64,000 nucleotides of DNA from Candidatus Calditenuaceae archaeon (GTDB lineage Archaea > Thermoproteota > Nitrososphaeria_A > Caldarchaeales > Calditenuaceae). Shown here one piece after another: positions 15,374 through 24,234 of the stretch (positions are counted from its first letter, which is position 1; each line of letters starts with the position of its first letter). A program made the translations under genes and the position numbers. The stretch covers positions 186,001 through 250,000 of the forward strand of contig JANXED010000001.1 in assembly GCA_025058175.1 (NCBI GenBank), read 5' to 3'. The notes beneath the pieces were generated by a model. The model worked only from the letters and a program-made list of their open reading frames with translations. It ran no database searches and was not told the origin of the DNA.

Positions 15374-15856
15374 ATGAGCGGGCTGGAGGGTCGGGCGAAG
15401 TGGGTCGGGACCGAGCAGGTGCAGGCGAGGCCGATCGTCGTGCCGATATTCGAGGGCGTCGACCCGAGGAGGGCGGTAGAGGTCGCGGCAGAGGAGGCGG
15501 CGGCTTCCGGTCAGGAGGTCCTGCTGGTCGCGGTCGTCAGGAGGCCGAAGTCCTTGCCGAGGGGCTTCAACGAGTACGCGAGGGCCGAGTGGAAGGGCGA
15601 GAGCCCTTGGTGGCTCTACGTCAGGCTCCTGGGTGAGCAGACGCTCAGGCCTCACCTCGATTACCTCAGGTCGAAGGGAATAAGGTGCGACTACCTCGTC
15701 GAGACGACGGAGAGCGTGAAGTACGCCATCGCGGATCTACCGGTCGGGCCGTCGAAGGTAGTCGTGGCCTTGCCCTCTAGGAGGGCCGACAGGGAGTTCA
15801 GGAGGCTGGTCGAGGTCCTCGAGAGCCTCAGGGTCCCCATTCTCATCACGCCCTGA
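15374..15856 (+). CDS. Universal-stress-protein-like Rossmann protein
   Basis: A 160-residue alpha/beta protein. It starts with a typical USP strand (IVVPIFEGVDPRRAVEVAAEEAAASGQEVLLVAVV) and ends with the family-like strand RVPILITP. The ATP-binding GxxGxx(S/T) loop of ATP-binding USPs is not clear (LPVGPSKVVVALPS is the closest), so it may not bind ATP. Cytosolic, with no membrane segment. A DUF-type USP relative is possible. Monocistronic by spacing. Confidence 0.65.
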   Translation: MSGLEGRAKWVGTEQVQARPIVVPIFEGVDPRRAVEVAAEEAAASGQEVLLVAVVRRPKSLPRGFNEYARAEWKGESPWWLYVRLLGEQTLRPHLDYLRSKGIRCDYLVETTESVKYAIADLPVGPSKVVVALPSRRADREFRRLVEVLESLRVPILITP

Positions 15857-15906
15857 GCCGTCGGGGAACCCTTAATCCGATGCGTCTCAGAAGCTCTCGG
15901 TGACCC

Positions 15907-16557
15907 GTGAGCAAGGCGAGGTGGTTAGCTGAGCGGCGGGGCGACCCGTGGCACAGGAGGGCGATGGCCGAGGGTTACCCATCGAGGGCCGCCTACAAGC
16001 TCCTCTACATCCAACAGAGGTACGGGATACTCGAGAGGGGAGACGTCGTCGTCGACATCGGGTCCTGGCCGGGAGGGATGCTCAAGGTCGAGTCCGAGAT
16101 CGTCGGGCCCGAGGGCCTCGTCGTCGCGGTCGACCTGAGGGAGCCGGTCTTCAGGGCGGAGAACGTCAGGTTCCTGAGGATGGACGTCGAAGACCCGAGG
16201 GCGACCGATGCGATCCTGGACGCGTGTGGCGGCGAGAGGTGCGACGTCCTCGTCTCCGACGCTTCCCCGAAGTTCACCGGCGCGAAGGACGTCGACGCCT
16301 TCAACCAGCTCCTTCTGACCGTCAGGGCGGTCGAGGTCGCCGACGTCGTACTGGCGTGGGGCGGAAACGCCGTCTTCAAGGCCTTCGACTGTCCCGAGCT
16401 CCCGGTCGTGGAGCAGAGGCTGAGGAGGTCCTTCCGGGCCTACAAGAGGGTGGTGACGCCACCGACGCTGAGGAAGAGGTCCTCGGAGGTCTACATGGTC
16501 TGCATAGGCAAGGCGAGGGAGGGCGTCAGCGAGGGGCTGAGGGAGCTCGTCGTCTGA
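15907..16557 (+). CDS. rlmE: FtsJ/RlmE-type 2'-O-ribose RNA methyltransferase
   Basis: A 216-residue FtsJ-fold methyltransferase. It has the amino-terminal YPSRAAYKL (first lysine of the K-D-K-E tetrad), the SAM loop VVDIGSWPGGML, DVLVSDASPKFTG (catalytic Asp), VFKAFD (Lys) and SSEVYMVC (Glu). It should methylate a ribose in 23S rRNA or tRNA. The SAM loop has GSWPGG where bacterial RlmE has GAAPGG. GTG 15907 is preceded by GGTGA at a short distance. Confidence 0.92.
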   Translation: MSKARWLAERRGDPWHRRAMAEGYPSRAAYKLLYIQQRYGILERGDVVVDIGSWPGGMLKVESEIVGPEGLVVAVDLREPVFRAENVRFLRMDVEDPRATDAILDACGGERCDVLVSDASPKFTGAKDVDAFNQLLLTVRAVEVADVVLAWGGNAVFKAFDCPELPVVEQRLRRSFRAYKRVVTPPTLRKRSSEVYMVCIGKAREGVSEGLRELVV

Positions 16558-16604
16558 AACCCCTTCACCGCTTTGAGATATTTTAGGAGAGCCTGAGCAT
16601 CGCG

Positions 16605-16877
16605 ATGGGGTTGCGGGAGCTCACGGCCTACCTCGTGAAGGCAAGCATAGGCGTCCTCGCGGGCGCGGCCTCGGCGTACGTCTCGGTCCTCGCCCACTGG
16701 GCCCTCACGATCCCGCTGGCAGCCGGCGTCTACTTGCTGGTGACGTACGCGACGCTCGGCCTGATCCGCAGGGACAACCCGCACCTCACGGGGAGGAGGG
16801 CCTGGACGCTGGCCGTGGGCGCGTACTCGACCGTCTGGTTGACCTGCTGGCTGCTCTTCTACAACCTAATCGCATGA
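16605..16877 (+). CDS. Small three-helix membrane protein, unknown
   Basis: A 90-residue protein with three hydrophobic stretches at about residues 8-29, 30-50 and 66-88, separated by a charged RRDNPHLTGRR loop. No signal-cleavage site or known motif is seen. ATG 16605 lies about 24 nt after a GATATTTTA box. It follows rlmE closely on the same strand. Small archaeal membrane proteins with this layout are usually annotated only as hypothetical. Confidence 0.7.
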   Translation: MGLRELTAYLVKASIGVLAGAASAYVSVLAHWALTIPLAAGVYLLVTYATLGLIRRDNPHLTGRRAWTLAVGAYSTVWLTCWLLFYNLIA

Positions 16878-16889
16878 CGCAGACTTCCG

Positions 16890-17267
16890 TCAGGACGGGC
16901 CGGCCTCTGCCCTCTTCCTGTACCTGTCTGGCTCCGGCAGCTTGTCGAAGTTCCTCAGGATCGCCTCCCACACCTCCATGACCTCAGACGCCTCCTCGAG
17001 GGTACCGTTCGCCTCCCTCATCGACTTCAGGTACTCCTCTAGCTCGGACTTCGGGTCCTCGGCGGTGAAGGCCCTGAAGACTAGCGACGCGGCGTCGTCA
17101 GTCGTGTAGGAGAGGTGGATCCCCCTGAGGACCCTCGCGACCTTGAGCTCCGAGTCGGACTTCGCTCGACTCTCCAGGGACTCGATCATCCTCTCCGCGT
17201 CCGAGTACCTCCCCGAGAAGAGCGTCTTGACGAACTTCACCACGGCCTTCTCGAGCCTCTCGTCCAC
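16890..17267 (-). CDS. Helical hypothetical protein downstream of radA
   Basis: A 125-residue acidic, helix-rich protein with no cysteines or membrane segments. It has repeated helix pairs (KAVVKFVKTLFSGRYSDAERMIESLE, ELEEYLKSMREANGTLEEASEVMEVWEAILRNF) that resemble TPR/alpha-solenoid packing, without a recognisable family. The ATG at 17267 is three bases after the radA stop, so it is almost certainly on the same mRNA. A role connected with RadA is only suggested by location. Confidence 0.7.
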   Translation of the reverse strand: MDERLEKAVVKFVKTLFSGRYSDAERMIESLESRAKSDSELKVARVLRGIHLSYTTDDAASLVFRAFTAEDPKSELEEYLKSMREANGTLEEASEVMEVWEAILRNFDKLPEPDRYRKRAEAGPS

Positions 17268-17270
17268 GCC

Positions 17271-18296
17271 TCACCGCCTCCTTAGCTCCTCCCTTTCGGA
17301 CTCCTCGACGTCCTCGATGCCGTTCTGAGTTATTTTGATCAGCACCTCGCCCTCGGGGAGGTAAGGGCTCGAGACGAGCCTGACAATCCTGAGGTTCTTC
17401 CCCGCTGTCTTCCTGACGAATAGCCTCGTGTGGCTCGTGTGCCCGACTATGTGTCCGCCGACCGGGGCGACGACCATCGGCGAGAAGAACTCGTCGGGCC
17501 TCGCCATCACCTGGTTGGTCACGACCGCGGCCGCATTGAAGGCCCTCGCGAGCCTCAGGAGCCTGTGCATGTGCTTGTTCAGCTTCTGCTGCCTCTCCGC
17601 GAGCATCTCCCTCCCTATGTATTCGCTCCTGAAGTGGGCCGTCAGGGAGTCGACGATGATCAGCCTGACGTTGTTCTCTTTGATGACCCTGTCGGCCTTC
17701 TCGAGGAGGAGCATCTGGTGGTCGCTGTTGTAGGCCTCCGCGTAGACGATCCTCTCGAGCACGCCGTCCGGATCGAGGCCCAAGTTCTTGGCCATCGCCT
17801 CGATCCTCTCGATCCTGAACGTGTTCTCGGTGTCGATGTAGAGGGCCGCGCCGTTCAGGCCCCCGCGCTCCTCAGGGAGCTGGACGTTAACCGCCAACTG
17901 GTGGCAGAGCTGCGACTTCCCGGACCCGAACTCGCCAAAGAACTCCGTGATCGACATGGTCTCGATCCCACCGCCTACCAGCCCGTCGAGCGCCCTGCTC
18001 CCGGTGGTGATCCTCCCGATCGAGCTCCTGTACTTGATCAGCTCCTTCGCGGTCACCCAGGAGATCTCTATCGTCTCCCTCGCGAGCTCTATCAGCTCCT
18101 GTGCCTTCTTCTCGCCGATCCCCGCGGCCTCCAGCTCGCTCACCGTCGCGGTCGCTAGGGCCTCGACGGTCGAGAACCCGATCTCCCTCAGCTTCTCCGC
18201 GGTCGCAGGCCCGACTCCCGGGAGCTCCGAGATGTCGGTGAAGGCCGGGACCTTTTCCCTCTCCTTCTGCTGCTTCGCCTTCTCCTTCTGCGGCAT
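17271..18296 (-). CDS. radA: DNA repair and recombination protein RadA
   Basis: A 341-residue RadA recombinase. Residues 15-75 form the helix-hairpin-helix DNA-binding domain ([18 protein letters not shown]). The Walker A motif is [10 protein letters not shown], Walker B is VRLIIVDSL, and loop segments such as NQVMARPD are present. It forms filaments on single-stranded DNA and catalyses strand exchange. Length is normal and no intein is present. A basic [12 protein letters not shown] head precedes the HhH domain. Confidence 0.98.
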   Translation of the reverse strand: MPQKEKAKQQKEREKVPAFTDISELPGVGPATAEKLREIGFSTVEALATATVSELEAAGIGEKKAQELIELARETIEISWVTAKELIKYRSSIGRITTGSRALDGLVGGGIETMSITEFFGEFGSGKSQLCHQLAVNVQLPEERGGLNGAALYIDTENTFRIERIEAMAKNLGLDPDGVLERIVYAEAYNSDHQMLLLEKADRVIKENNVRLIIVDSLTAHFRSEYIGREMLAERQQKLNKHMHRLLRLARAFNAAAVVTNQVMARPDEFFSPMVVAPVGGHIVGHTSHTRLFVRKTAGKNLRIVRLVSSPYLPEGEVLIKITQNGIEDVEESEREELRRR

Positions 18297-18321
18297 CCCG
18301 ATCGGACGACTGTCTCACCCC

Positions 18322-18330
18322 GATATAAGG
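18322..18330 (-). promoter_or_regulatory. TATA-like box of radA
   Basis: CCTTATATC on the minus strand, identical to the box before the coiled-coil gene at 5554, centred 30 nt before the radA ATG. Confidence 0.65.
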
Positions 18331-18479
18331 GCGAGACGAAGTGGCCACGAGAGCGTCCCTGTGTTGACCCTCGAGGCCGCCGGCTGATCGTGAGGCTCGG
18401 GACCTCAGCGTGCTCGCCGTCAGTCCGCGCGGCCCTCCGGCCGGACTACCCGTCTCAGAGCCGATCCGAGGGGTGCCAA

Positions 18480-18490
18480 TTTTTATAAAA
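18480..18490 (+). promoter_or_regulatory. Strong TATA box of DUF61 gene
   Basis: TTTTTATAAAA within a 14-base A/T run, centred 28 nt before the GTG at 18513. It is the clearest TATA element in this half of the window and points to a leaderless GTG start. Confidence 0.75.
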
Positions 18491-18512
18491 AACGTACTCG
18501 AAAAAGAGCTCG

Positions 18513-18926
18513 GTGTCGTCGGAACCGATCGACGAGGCGTTCATCGAGACCCACGCGAGGAGGTTGAGGGACATCCTCCCGGCGCGGAAGGCATCGCTCG
18601 AGGAGCTGATCAACTCCCCTGACCCGCACGTCGAGACGCTCGGAGGAGGGCTCCACAGGTTCAGGAGGGAGGACCTGCTCGGGGCGGACAGGGTCCTGGC
18701 CGGCGAGCTGAGGCGGGCTCCCGTCTTCCCGATAACATTCTCGTCAGGCGACGAGTTCGGCAAGGGCGTCGTCCTCCTGAGGAGCAGGGCCGAGGCGGCC
18801 GTCTACAGGGCGCTGATGGGGCTCCAGTTCGTCCCCGAGACGCCCGAGGGGTACGCCTACACCTACAAGCCCCTCGTCGCCGAGTTCTTCAGGAGGTTCC
18901 CCTCGCTGGCCGTCATCTCCGCCTGA
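18513..18926 (+). CDS. DUF61/UPF0216 family protein
   Basis: A 137-residue archaeal-specific protein. The arrangement LPARKASLEELINSPDPHV, GGLHRFRREDL and PVFPITFSSG matches the UPF0216/DUF61 layout (a P-x-K/R-x-S/T-L-E-EL segment, then G-x2-HRF-x2-E-L). The family has no established function that I can name. GTG 18513 is set by the TATA box. The last 35 residues (EGYAYTYKPLVAEFFRRFPSLAVISA) look like an added tail. The gene stands between radA and a biosynthetic fusion gene. Confidence 0.72.
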   Translation: MSSEPIDEAFIETHARRLRDILPARKASLEELINSPDPHVETLGGGLHRFRREDLLGADRVLAGELRRAPVFPITFSSGDEFGKGVVLLRSRAEAAVYRALMGLQFVPETPEGYAYTYKPLVAEFFRRFPSLAVISA

Positions 18927-18978
18927 TCGATCCGGTCAACGTTTTAGTCGTGCCGGTCGCGCTGACCCCCGAGCGGTC

Positions 18979-20400
18979 TTGGGGTCCCGAGAGGACCTCC
19001 TCAGGCAGAGGGAGAAGGCGAGAGATCTGACCCTGAAGATCGTTGAGGCGCTCGCGGAGAGGGAGAGGGTGGTGGCCGAGATATCGAGGCTGAAGTCCGA
19101 GCTCGGAGTTCCAGAGTTCGTCCCCGACGTCGAGAGGGAGCTGAGGGCGGCCGCGCTGAGGAGGGCCGCGGAGCTCGGGGTGGACCAGGACCTCGTGAGG
19201 AGGGTCCTGACGCTGGTCCTCAGGAGCTCTGTCAGGGCCCAGGCCTCGACCTCAAACCCGAACAGGGTGACCCACATGGACCTCATGCGGGCCGCGAAGA
19301 GGATGGAGCGGAACGGAAGGGAGGTGGTCCACATGGAGGTCGGGGAGCCGACGCTCGGTGCACCTCCGGAGGTCGCGAGGGAGCTGAGCGACGCGGCCCT
19401 GAGGGGCTACGCCTTCTACGGTGAGGCTGCGGGCCTGCAGGAGCTGAGGTCCGCGATCGCGGAGGACCTGAAGGAGAGGTTCGGGGTCGACGTCAAGCCG
19501 GAGAACGTCGTGGTCACGCAAGGCGGCAGGTTCGGCGTCTACCTCGTAATGGCGTCGATCCTCTCGGTCGGAGACGAGGTCCTCGTGATAGACCCTTCGT
19601 GGCCCCATTACAAGCAGACCGCTGAGTCGATCGGGTGTAGGCCGGTCGTCCACAGGACCTCGCTGGAGGGCTCCTGGACCCCGGACCCCGCGGAGATGGA
19701 AGGCCTTGTCAGCGACTCGACGAGGCTGATCGTGATCAACTACCCGAACAACCCGACCGGCTCGGTGATAAGCGAGGGCATGATGCGCGAGCTGGTCGAG
19801 CTCGCGGAGAGGAGCGGGGCCTACCTCCTCAGCGACGAGGTCTACATGGACTACTCCTTCGGCGAGCACGTCACCGCGCTGGCCTCTGGCTCCGAGAGGG
19901 TCGCGATGCTGATGTCCTTCTCTAAGAGCTGGGGCATGACCGGCTACAGGATCGGGTACGTCGTCGCGCCCAAGGAGGTCGCTGAGAGGGCTGCCCGGAT
20001 TCAGGGGTCGCTCCTGACCTGCGTCCCAGAGTTCATCCAGATGGCAGCCCTGAGGGCTCTCTCCGACAGGGAGACGCCGAGGAGGTACAGGGAGCACATG
20101 ATGAGGGGGATCGAGGTCATCTGCTCGCACCTGGACCGGGTCGGCGCCCGCTACGTTAGGCCCGGCGGAGGGATGTACGTGTTCCCCCAGCTCCCGGTGG
20201 AGGACTCGATGGGGTTCGCCCTCAGGCTCCTGGAGAGGAGGGGGGTCGCGATCGCGCCCGGCCAGGTCTTCGGGAACTATCAGGGCTTCGTGAGACTCAG
20301 CGTCGGCGACTCCCTCGAGAAGATCGAGAAGGGGATGAGGGCGTTGGCCGAGGAGCTCTCCGACGGCCGTGCCACGGGTCCCGGGGAATTCCCAGGATAA
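18979..20400 (+). CDS. Chorismate mutase (AroQ) - class I/II aminotransferase fusion
   Basis: A 473-residue fusion. Residues 1-90 form an AroQ chorismate mutase with its active-site residues in place: Arg in LAERERVV, Lys in SRLKSE, DVERE and a closing Gln in SVRAQ. Residues 95-470 are a PLP aminotransferase (NYPNNPTGS, DEVYMDYSF, the lysine in SFSKSWG, RIGY). The pair suggests consecutive steps from chorismate to prephenate and transamination towards phenylalanine or tyrosine. TTG 18979 is the start that includes the complete AroQ helix 1; TTTTAGT lies about 30 nt upstream. Confidence 0.88.
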   Translation: MGSREDLLRQREKARDLTLKIVEALAERERVVAEISRLKSELGVPEFVPDVERELRAAALRRAAELGVDQDLVRRVLTLVLRSSVRAQASTSNPNRVTHMDLMRAAKRMERNGREVVHMEVGEPTLGAPPEVARELSDAALRGYAFYGEAAGLQELRSAIAEDLKERFGVDVKPENVVVTQGGRFGVYLVMASILSVGDEVLVIDPSWPHYKQTAESIGCRPVVHRTSLEGSWTPDPAEMEGLVSDSTRLIVINYPNNPTGSVISEGMMRELVELAERSGAYLLSDEVYMDYSFGEHVTALASGSERVAMLMSFSKSWGMTGYRIGYVVAPKEVAERAARIQGSLLTCVPEFIQMAALRALSDRETPRRYREHMMRGIEVICSHLDRVGARYVRPGGGMYVFPQLPVEDSMGFALRLLERRGVAIAPGQVFGNYQGFVRLSVGDSLEKIEKGMRALAEELSDGRATGPGEFPG

Positions 20401-20449
20401 TTCGCCGGAGAAGTCCAGCCGAATAACTCCGAGCGCACGGACTCCAACA

Positions 20450-20456
20450 TTTATAT
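20450..20456 (+). promoter_or_regulatory. TATA box of zinc-ribbon coiled-coil gene
   Basis: TTTATAT about 42 nt before the ATG at 20495. The message would have a short leader that includes a GGTGGGG Shine-Dalgarno-like stretch just before the ATG, unlike most genes here. Confidence 0.6.
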
Positions 20457-20494
20457 CAAATGAAACTTGATCGGGATAGAAGCGTGGTGGGGAA

Positions 20495-21355
20495 ATGGCG
20501 GTATTAGGTAGGGTCGTCTGCCCGCACTGCGGAAAGCTCACGATCAAGGGGAAGTTCTGCATGAATTGCGGAAAGGAGCTCGAGGCGCCGGCAACCCAGC
20601 CTCCCGTTCAGCCCAGGCCGACGCCCCCGCAGCCCGGCGCCCCTACGCCTCCTACGATTGAGCTGGCAGCGCCTCCTGCTGAGCAGCAGGCCCCGCCCGA
20701 GGCCCCGAAGGAGGTCCAACCCGAGGAGCTCACGGAGGAGAGGAGGCTCGTCGAGCAGCTCTCGAAGCTCTACAACTGGCAGCTCAGGCTGGTCGACCTC
20801 TTCCTCGACGGCGAGGCCACGTTCGACGCGTTCTCCGAGATCTACACTGACTACGAGTCCCGGATAGCGACGCTCAACCAGAAGAGGCTCGAGATGATCA
20901 GCAGGTACGAGGAGAGGATCAAGGAGCTGACCCAGAGGCTCGACAACCTGAAGCTCCGGCATGAGGTCAGCGAGATCACCGACAGGGAGTACATCAGGCA
21001 GAAGATCGAGATCGACCGTGAGATCTCGAAGCTGAGGCCGAAGCTGACGATCCTTCAGAACCCGATCGAGATCAAGATCGGCGACATACCGAGGTTCAGG
21101 TCCGATATACAGGAGAGGATGGAGAGGGTGAAGAGGCAGGCGAAGGACCTGAACATGCCCGAGGAGTGGGTCCAGAGGGTCGTGAACAACCTCAGGGTCC
21201 TGTTGGACGCGATAGGCGAGCTGGTCAAGCAGTACGAGAGGATAAAGGCGGAGATGGTGAAGTTGGAGCTCAGGTACAAGGTTGGGGAGCTGAAGCACGA
21301 CGACTACATGTCCCAGAGGCAGAGGTTAGAGAGGCAGCTGGAGCTCACCTTCTGA
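20495..21355 (+). CDS. Zinc-ribbon protein with coiled-coil and SHOCT-like repeats
   Basis: A 286-residue protein. Residues 8-28 form a zinc ribbon (CPHCG...CMNCG). A Pro/Ala/Gln-rich linker runs to about residue 85, then a long charged helical region to the end. Two stretches are clear repeats of one another: LRHEVSEITDREYIRQ near residue 150 and LRYKVGELKHDDYMSQ near residue 265. Both resemble the SHOCT motif (helix, G-E-I/L-T/K, acidic, Y). No membrane segment. The ribbon type matches those of the SPFH cluster at 2055-7638, but the gene is 13 kb away. Function unknown. Confidence 0.8.
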   Translation: MAVLGRVVCPHCGKLTIKGKFCMNCGKELEAPATQPPVQPRPTPPQPGAPTPPTIELAAPPAEQQAPPEAPKEVQPEELTEERRLVEQLSKLYNWQLRLVDLFLDGEATFDAFSEIYTDYESRIATLNQKRLEMISRYEERIKELTQRLDNLKLRHEVSEITDREYIRQKIEIDREISKLRPKLTILQNPIEIKIGDIPRFRSDIQERMERVKRQAKDLNMPEEWVQRVVNNLRVLLDAIGELVKQYERIKAEMVKLELRYKVGELKHDDYMSQRQRLERQLELTF

Positions 21356-21358
21356 GGG

Positions 21359-24022
21359 TCAGGCCGTAAGGCAGGCGGACCATCCGCAGTCCAAGCAGGT
21401 CGCGCATCCCTCCTGATGGGCTATCCTCTTTCCCCCGCAGCTCGGGCACCTCTCCGCGTGTAGCCCTCCGGTCGCCGACCTCTCTTCGACCTCAGTCTCC
21501 GCCTCTTCGCCAACTGCCACCTTGAGGATGAGCTTGGGGGCTGCCTCCTCGTGGGCGGGAGCCGACTCGACGGCCACCTCGATGCCCAGCGCCCTCATCA
21601 TCTCCAGCGTGTTGTTCTTCACCGGTGTGAAGTACTGCCTTGTCCTCTGGCTCGGGGTCACCAGGACCTGCGAGCTCTTCGACTGGTCCCTGTAGATCGT
21701 GATGCCCTTCAGGCCGAGCTTATAGGAGAAGAGGTACGCGTTCTTGACGTCCTCCGCCGTCACCCAGTTGGGCATGTTGATGGTCTTGCTGACCGAGGCG
21801 TCCACCCACAGCCCGACGTGGTACTGGGCCCTGACGTGGTCCCACCAGGGGATGTCGTAGGCCACGACGAAGACTTTCCTCGCCTCTTCGTCGAAGAGTT
21901 CCTCGAGTCCCTGGATCGACCCGCCGTTGTCCGAGACCGCCTTGAGGACGTCGTCCCTCTTCATCCCCTTCTCCTCGAGGTACCTCTCGAACTCGGGGTC
22001 GATGTAGTAGAACGTGCCCACCGTGACCCTCTTCTCGTAGACCAGGGCGAAGACCGGCTCTATGCCCGAGCTCGTGTCGACGAGCATCGAGATGCTTCCC
22101 GTGGGCGCGACGGAGAGGACGAAGCTGTTCCTCATCCCGTTCGCCCTGATGTGCCTGATCAGCGAGTCCCAGTCCATCGTCCAGAGCTCCCTGTGGTAGT
22201 ACCCCTCTAAGGGCAGCTCGCCCTTCGGGTACCCGCTCTGCCAGTAGAGCGGGAACGGCCCCCTCTCCTTCGCCCTCCTCGCGCTCTCGAAGTACGCGTG
22301 CCACGCGATGAACTCCGAGACCCTTTGCATCAGCGCGAACCCCTCTTCGCTATGGTAGGGTATCCTCAGGGCGAGCAGCATGTCGGCGAGGCCCATGAAC
22401 CCGAGCCCCACCCTCCTAGTCCTTCGGGCCATCTCGTCGATCTCCTTCAGGGGGTAGTTGTTCACGTCGATCACGTTGTCGAGGAACCTGTACGCGGTCC
22501 TCACCGTCTCCGCGAGTCCCTCCCAGTCTATCACCGCCTTCCCGTCGACCCTCTTGACGAAGGCGTAGAGGTTCACCGAGCCGAGGTTGCAGACCTCGTA
22601 CTCGTAGAGCGGCTCCTCCGCGCACGGGTTGGTCGCCCTTATCTCCCCGAGGGCCTCCCTGAGTATGTTCCTCCTGTTGATGTTGTCGAGGAAGAGGACG
22701 CCAGGGTCCGCGGTCTTCCAAGCTGCCTCGGCGATCATGTTGAAGAGCTGACGCGGGTTCACCGTCGACCAGACCTTCCCGTCCCTCGGGTTGACGAGCG
22801 GGTAGGGCTCGTTCCTCTCGTAAAACTCCCAGAACTTGGGCTCGATCATCACGCTGATGTTGAAGTTCTCGAGGAACCCTGGCCTCTCCTTCGCCCTAAT
22901 GAACTTCTCAACGTCTGGGTGCCAAGACTCAAGGATGCCCATGTTAGCGCCCCTCCTCTTCCCGCCCTGCTTAACGACGTCTGTCACGGTGTCGATGATC
23001 CGCATGAAGGTGACTGGACCTGAGGCCACCCCGGAGGTCGAGGCTACTATGTCGCCCTCAGGCCTGAGCTTGGAGTAGTTGATCCCGATGCCCCCGCCGC
23101 TCTTGAAGATCATCGCGGCCTCGTACGCCGACCTCATGATCGACTCCATGTTGTCCTCGATCGGGAGGACGAAGCAAGCGGAGAGCTGCCCGAGCCTAGC
23201 GCCGGCGTTGAAGAGGGTGGGGCTGTTGGGCATGAACTTCTTCTCGGCCATCATCGAGTAGTAGGCGAGGTAGTCCCTCGCGTGGTCGTCGAACTCTCCC
23301 CTCCGGATCATCTCCACCACCTCCGAGAACCTGACCTTCATCGCGCCCTCCGAGTTCAGCCTGTCGTAGAGGGCCTTCATCCTCTCTAAGTGCCACCTGT
23401 TCCAGGTGAAGAGCAGCTGGCCGTCGGGGCCCCTGAGCCCCATCTTCCCCGACCACAGGTCCGGGTCGAAGCCCTCGGTGGGGTTGACCTTCTGGGACCT
23501 GCTGACGTCGAAGACCTTCGGGTCGTAGAGGACGTCGGGGATCACTATCAGCGCAGCGACCCTCTGGAACATCTGCTTCGGGCCCTCGATCAGCTTCCCG
23601 GTCTCTGGGTCCCTCAGCAGGTACCTCGCCGCCATCAGCCTTAGCGAGTTGACCGAGAAGGACTTGTCGACCTCGTCGAGGTAGTCCCTCTCCAGGATCC
23701 GCATCTTCTCCTTCCTTATCCGCTCCCTCTCCTTCCTGTACAGGATGTACGCCTTCGCGACCTCGTAAAGGTCGAACTTGACCAGCGAGAGCTCCACGAG
23801 GTCCTGGACGTCCTCGACGTGTGGGATCCTCGTCTCACCGAACTTCTCCGCGACGAGGTTCAGGACGTGCTCCGTCACTTTGTCGAGGAGCTGCTCGTCG
23901 AGCTTGTTGGTCGCGATCATCGCCTTCCTTATCGCGTTCCTTATCCTCTCCGGGTCGAATTCGACGACGCGGCCGTCACGCTTCACGATCCTCTTGACCG
24001 GATACGAGTTCGCACCCGTCAT
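21359..24022 (-). CDS. nrdJ: Adenosylcobalamin-dependent (class II) ribonucleotide reductase
   Basis: An 887-residue NrdJ. An ATP-cone lies at residues about 8-95 (VKRIVKRDGRVVEFDPERIRNAI). The catalytic barrel has SCFVLP, the NPCAEEPL loop followed by CNLGSVNL, and the PTGSISM loop. The C-terminus is a cysteine-rich tail (CPSCG...CATCLDCGWSAC). It makes deoxyribonucleotides using a cobalamin radical, without oxygen dependence. No intein is present. Cobalamin transport and salvage genes lie elsewhere in the window. The reductant may be the thioredoxin/TrxB pair encoded at 42985 and 34381. Confidence 0.97.
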   Translation of the reverse strand: MTGANSYPVKRIVKRDGRVVEFDPERIRNAIRKAMIATNKLDEQLLDKVTEHVLNLVAEKFGETRIPHVEDVQDLVELSLVKFDLYEVAKAYILYRKERERIRKEKMRILERDYLDEVDKSFSVNSLRLMAARYLLRDPETGKLIEGPKQMFQRVAALIVIPDVLYDPKVFDVSRSQKVNPTEGFDPDLWSGKMGLRGPDGQLLFTWNRWHLERMKALYDRLNSEGAMKVRFSEVVEMIRRGEFDDHARDYLAYYSMMAEKKFMPNSPTLFNAGARLGQLSACFVLPIEDNMESIMRSAYEAAMIFKSGGGIGINYSKLRPEGDIVASTSGVASGPVTFMRIIDTVTDVVKQGGKRRGANMGILESWHPDVEKFIRAKERPGFLENFNISVMIEPKFWEFYERNEPYPLVNPRDGKVWSTVNPRQLFNMIAEAAWKTADPGVLFLDNINRRNILREALGEIRATNPCAEEPLYEYEVCNLGSVNLYAFVKRVDGKAVIDWEGLAETVRTAYRFLDNVIDVNNYPLKEIDEMARRTRRVGLGFMGLADMLLALRIPYHSEEGFALMQRVSEFIAWHAYFESARRAKERGPFPLYWQSGYPKGELPLEGYYHRELWTMDWDSLIRHIRANGMRNSFVLSVAPTGSISMLVDTSSGIEPVFALVYEKRVTVGTFYYIDPEFERYLEEKGMKRDDVLKAVSDNGGSIQGLEELFDEEARKVFVVAYDIPWWDHVRAQYHVGLWVDASVSKTINMPNWVTAEDVKNAYLFSYKLGLKGITIYRDQSKSSQVLVTPSQRTRQYFTPVKNNTLEMMRALGIEVAVESAPAHEEAAPKLILKVAVGEEAETEVEERSATGGLHAERCPSCGGKRIAHQEGCATCLDCGWSACLTA

Positions 24023-24190
24023 CCAAAACCACCCATACGCTTAGGCTGCAGATAATTCAATCGGCTCCACCGGCCCACTCATTCTATCCACCCAGTCATA
24101 AAAGCGTGATCCACTTCCGCCTGCATCGGATTTGAAAGGGCCGCCCTAGGCTCCACTCTTTGGCCATTAGCGGAGGCCGTGCCGCATCAC

Positions 24191-24200
24191 GTTTTTAAAC
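24191..24200 (+). promoter_or_regulatory. TATA box of rpo7-spt4 operon
   Basis: GTTTTTAAAC, a near-perfect palindrome, about 39 nt before the rpo7 ATG. It implies a short leader of about 13 nt. Confidence 0.6.
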
Positions 24201-24234
24201 AGGTAATACGCATAGTCACATTCAGCGCGAGAGC

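Noticed and set aside
19252-20562. 436-codon minus-strand open frame
   Set aside because: It runs antisense to the chorismate mutase-aminotransferase gene; composition is Arg/Pro/Leu-rich shadow sequence with no motif.
24023-24234. Cobalamin riboswitch upstream of the B12-dependent reductase
   Set aside because: No B12-box-like sequence, and the promoter suggests a leaderless or short-leader message.
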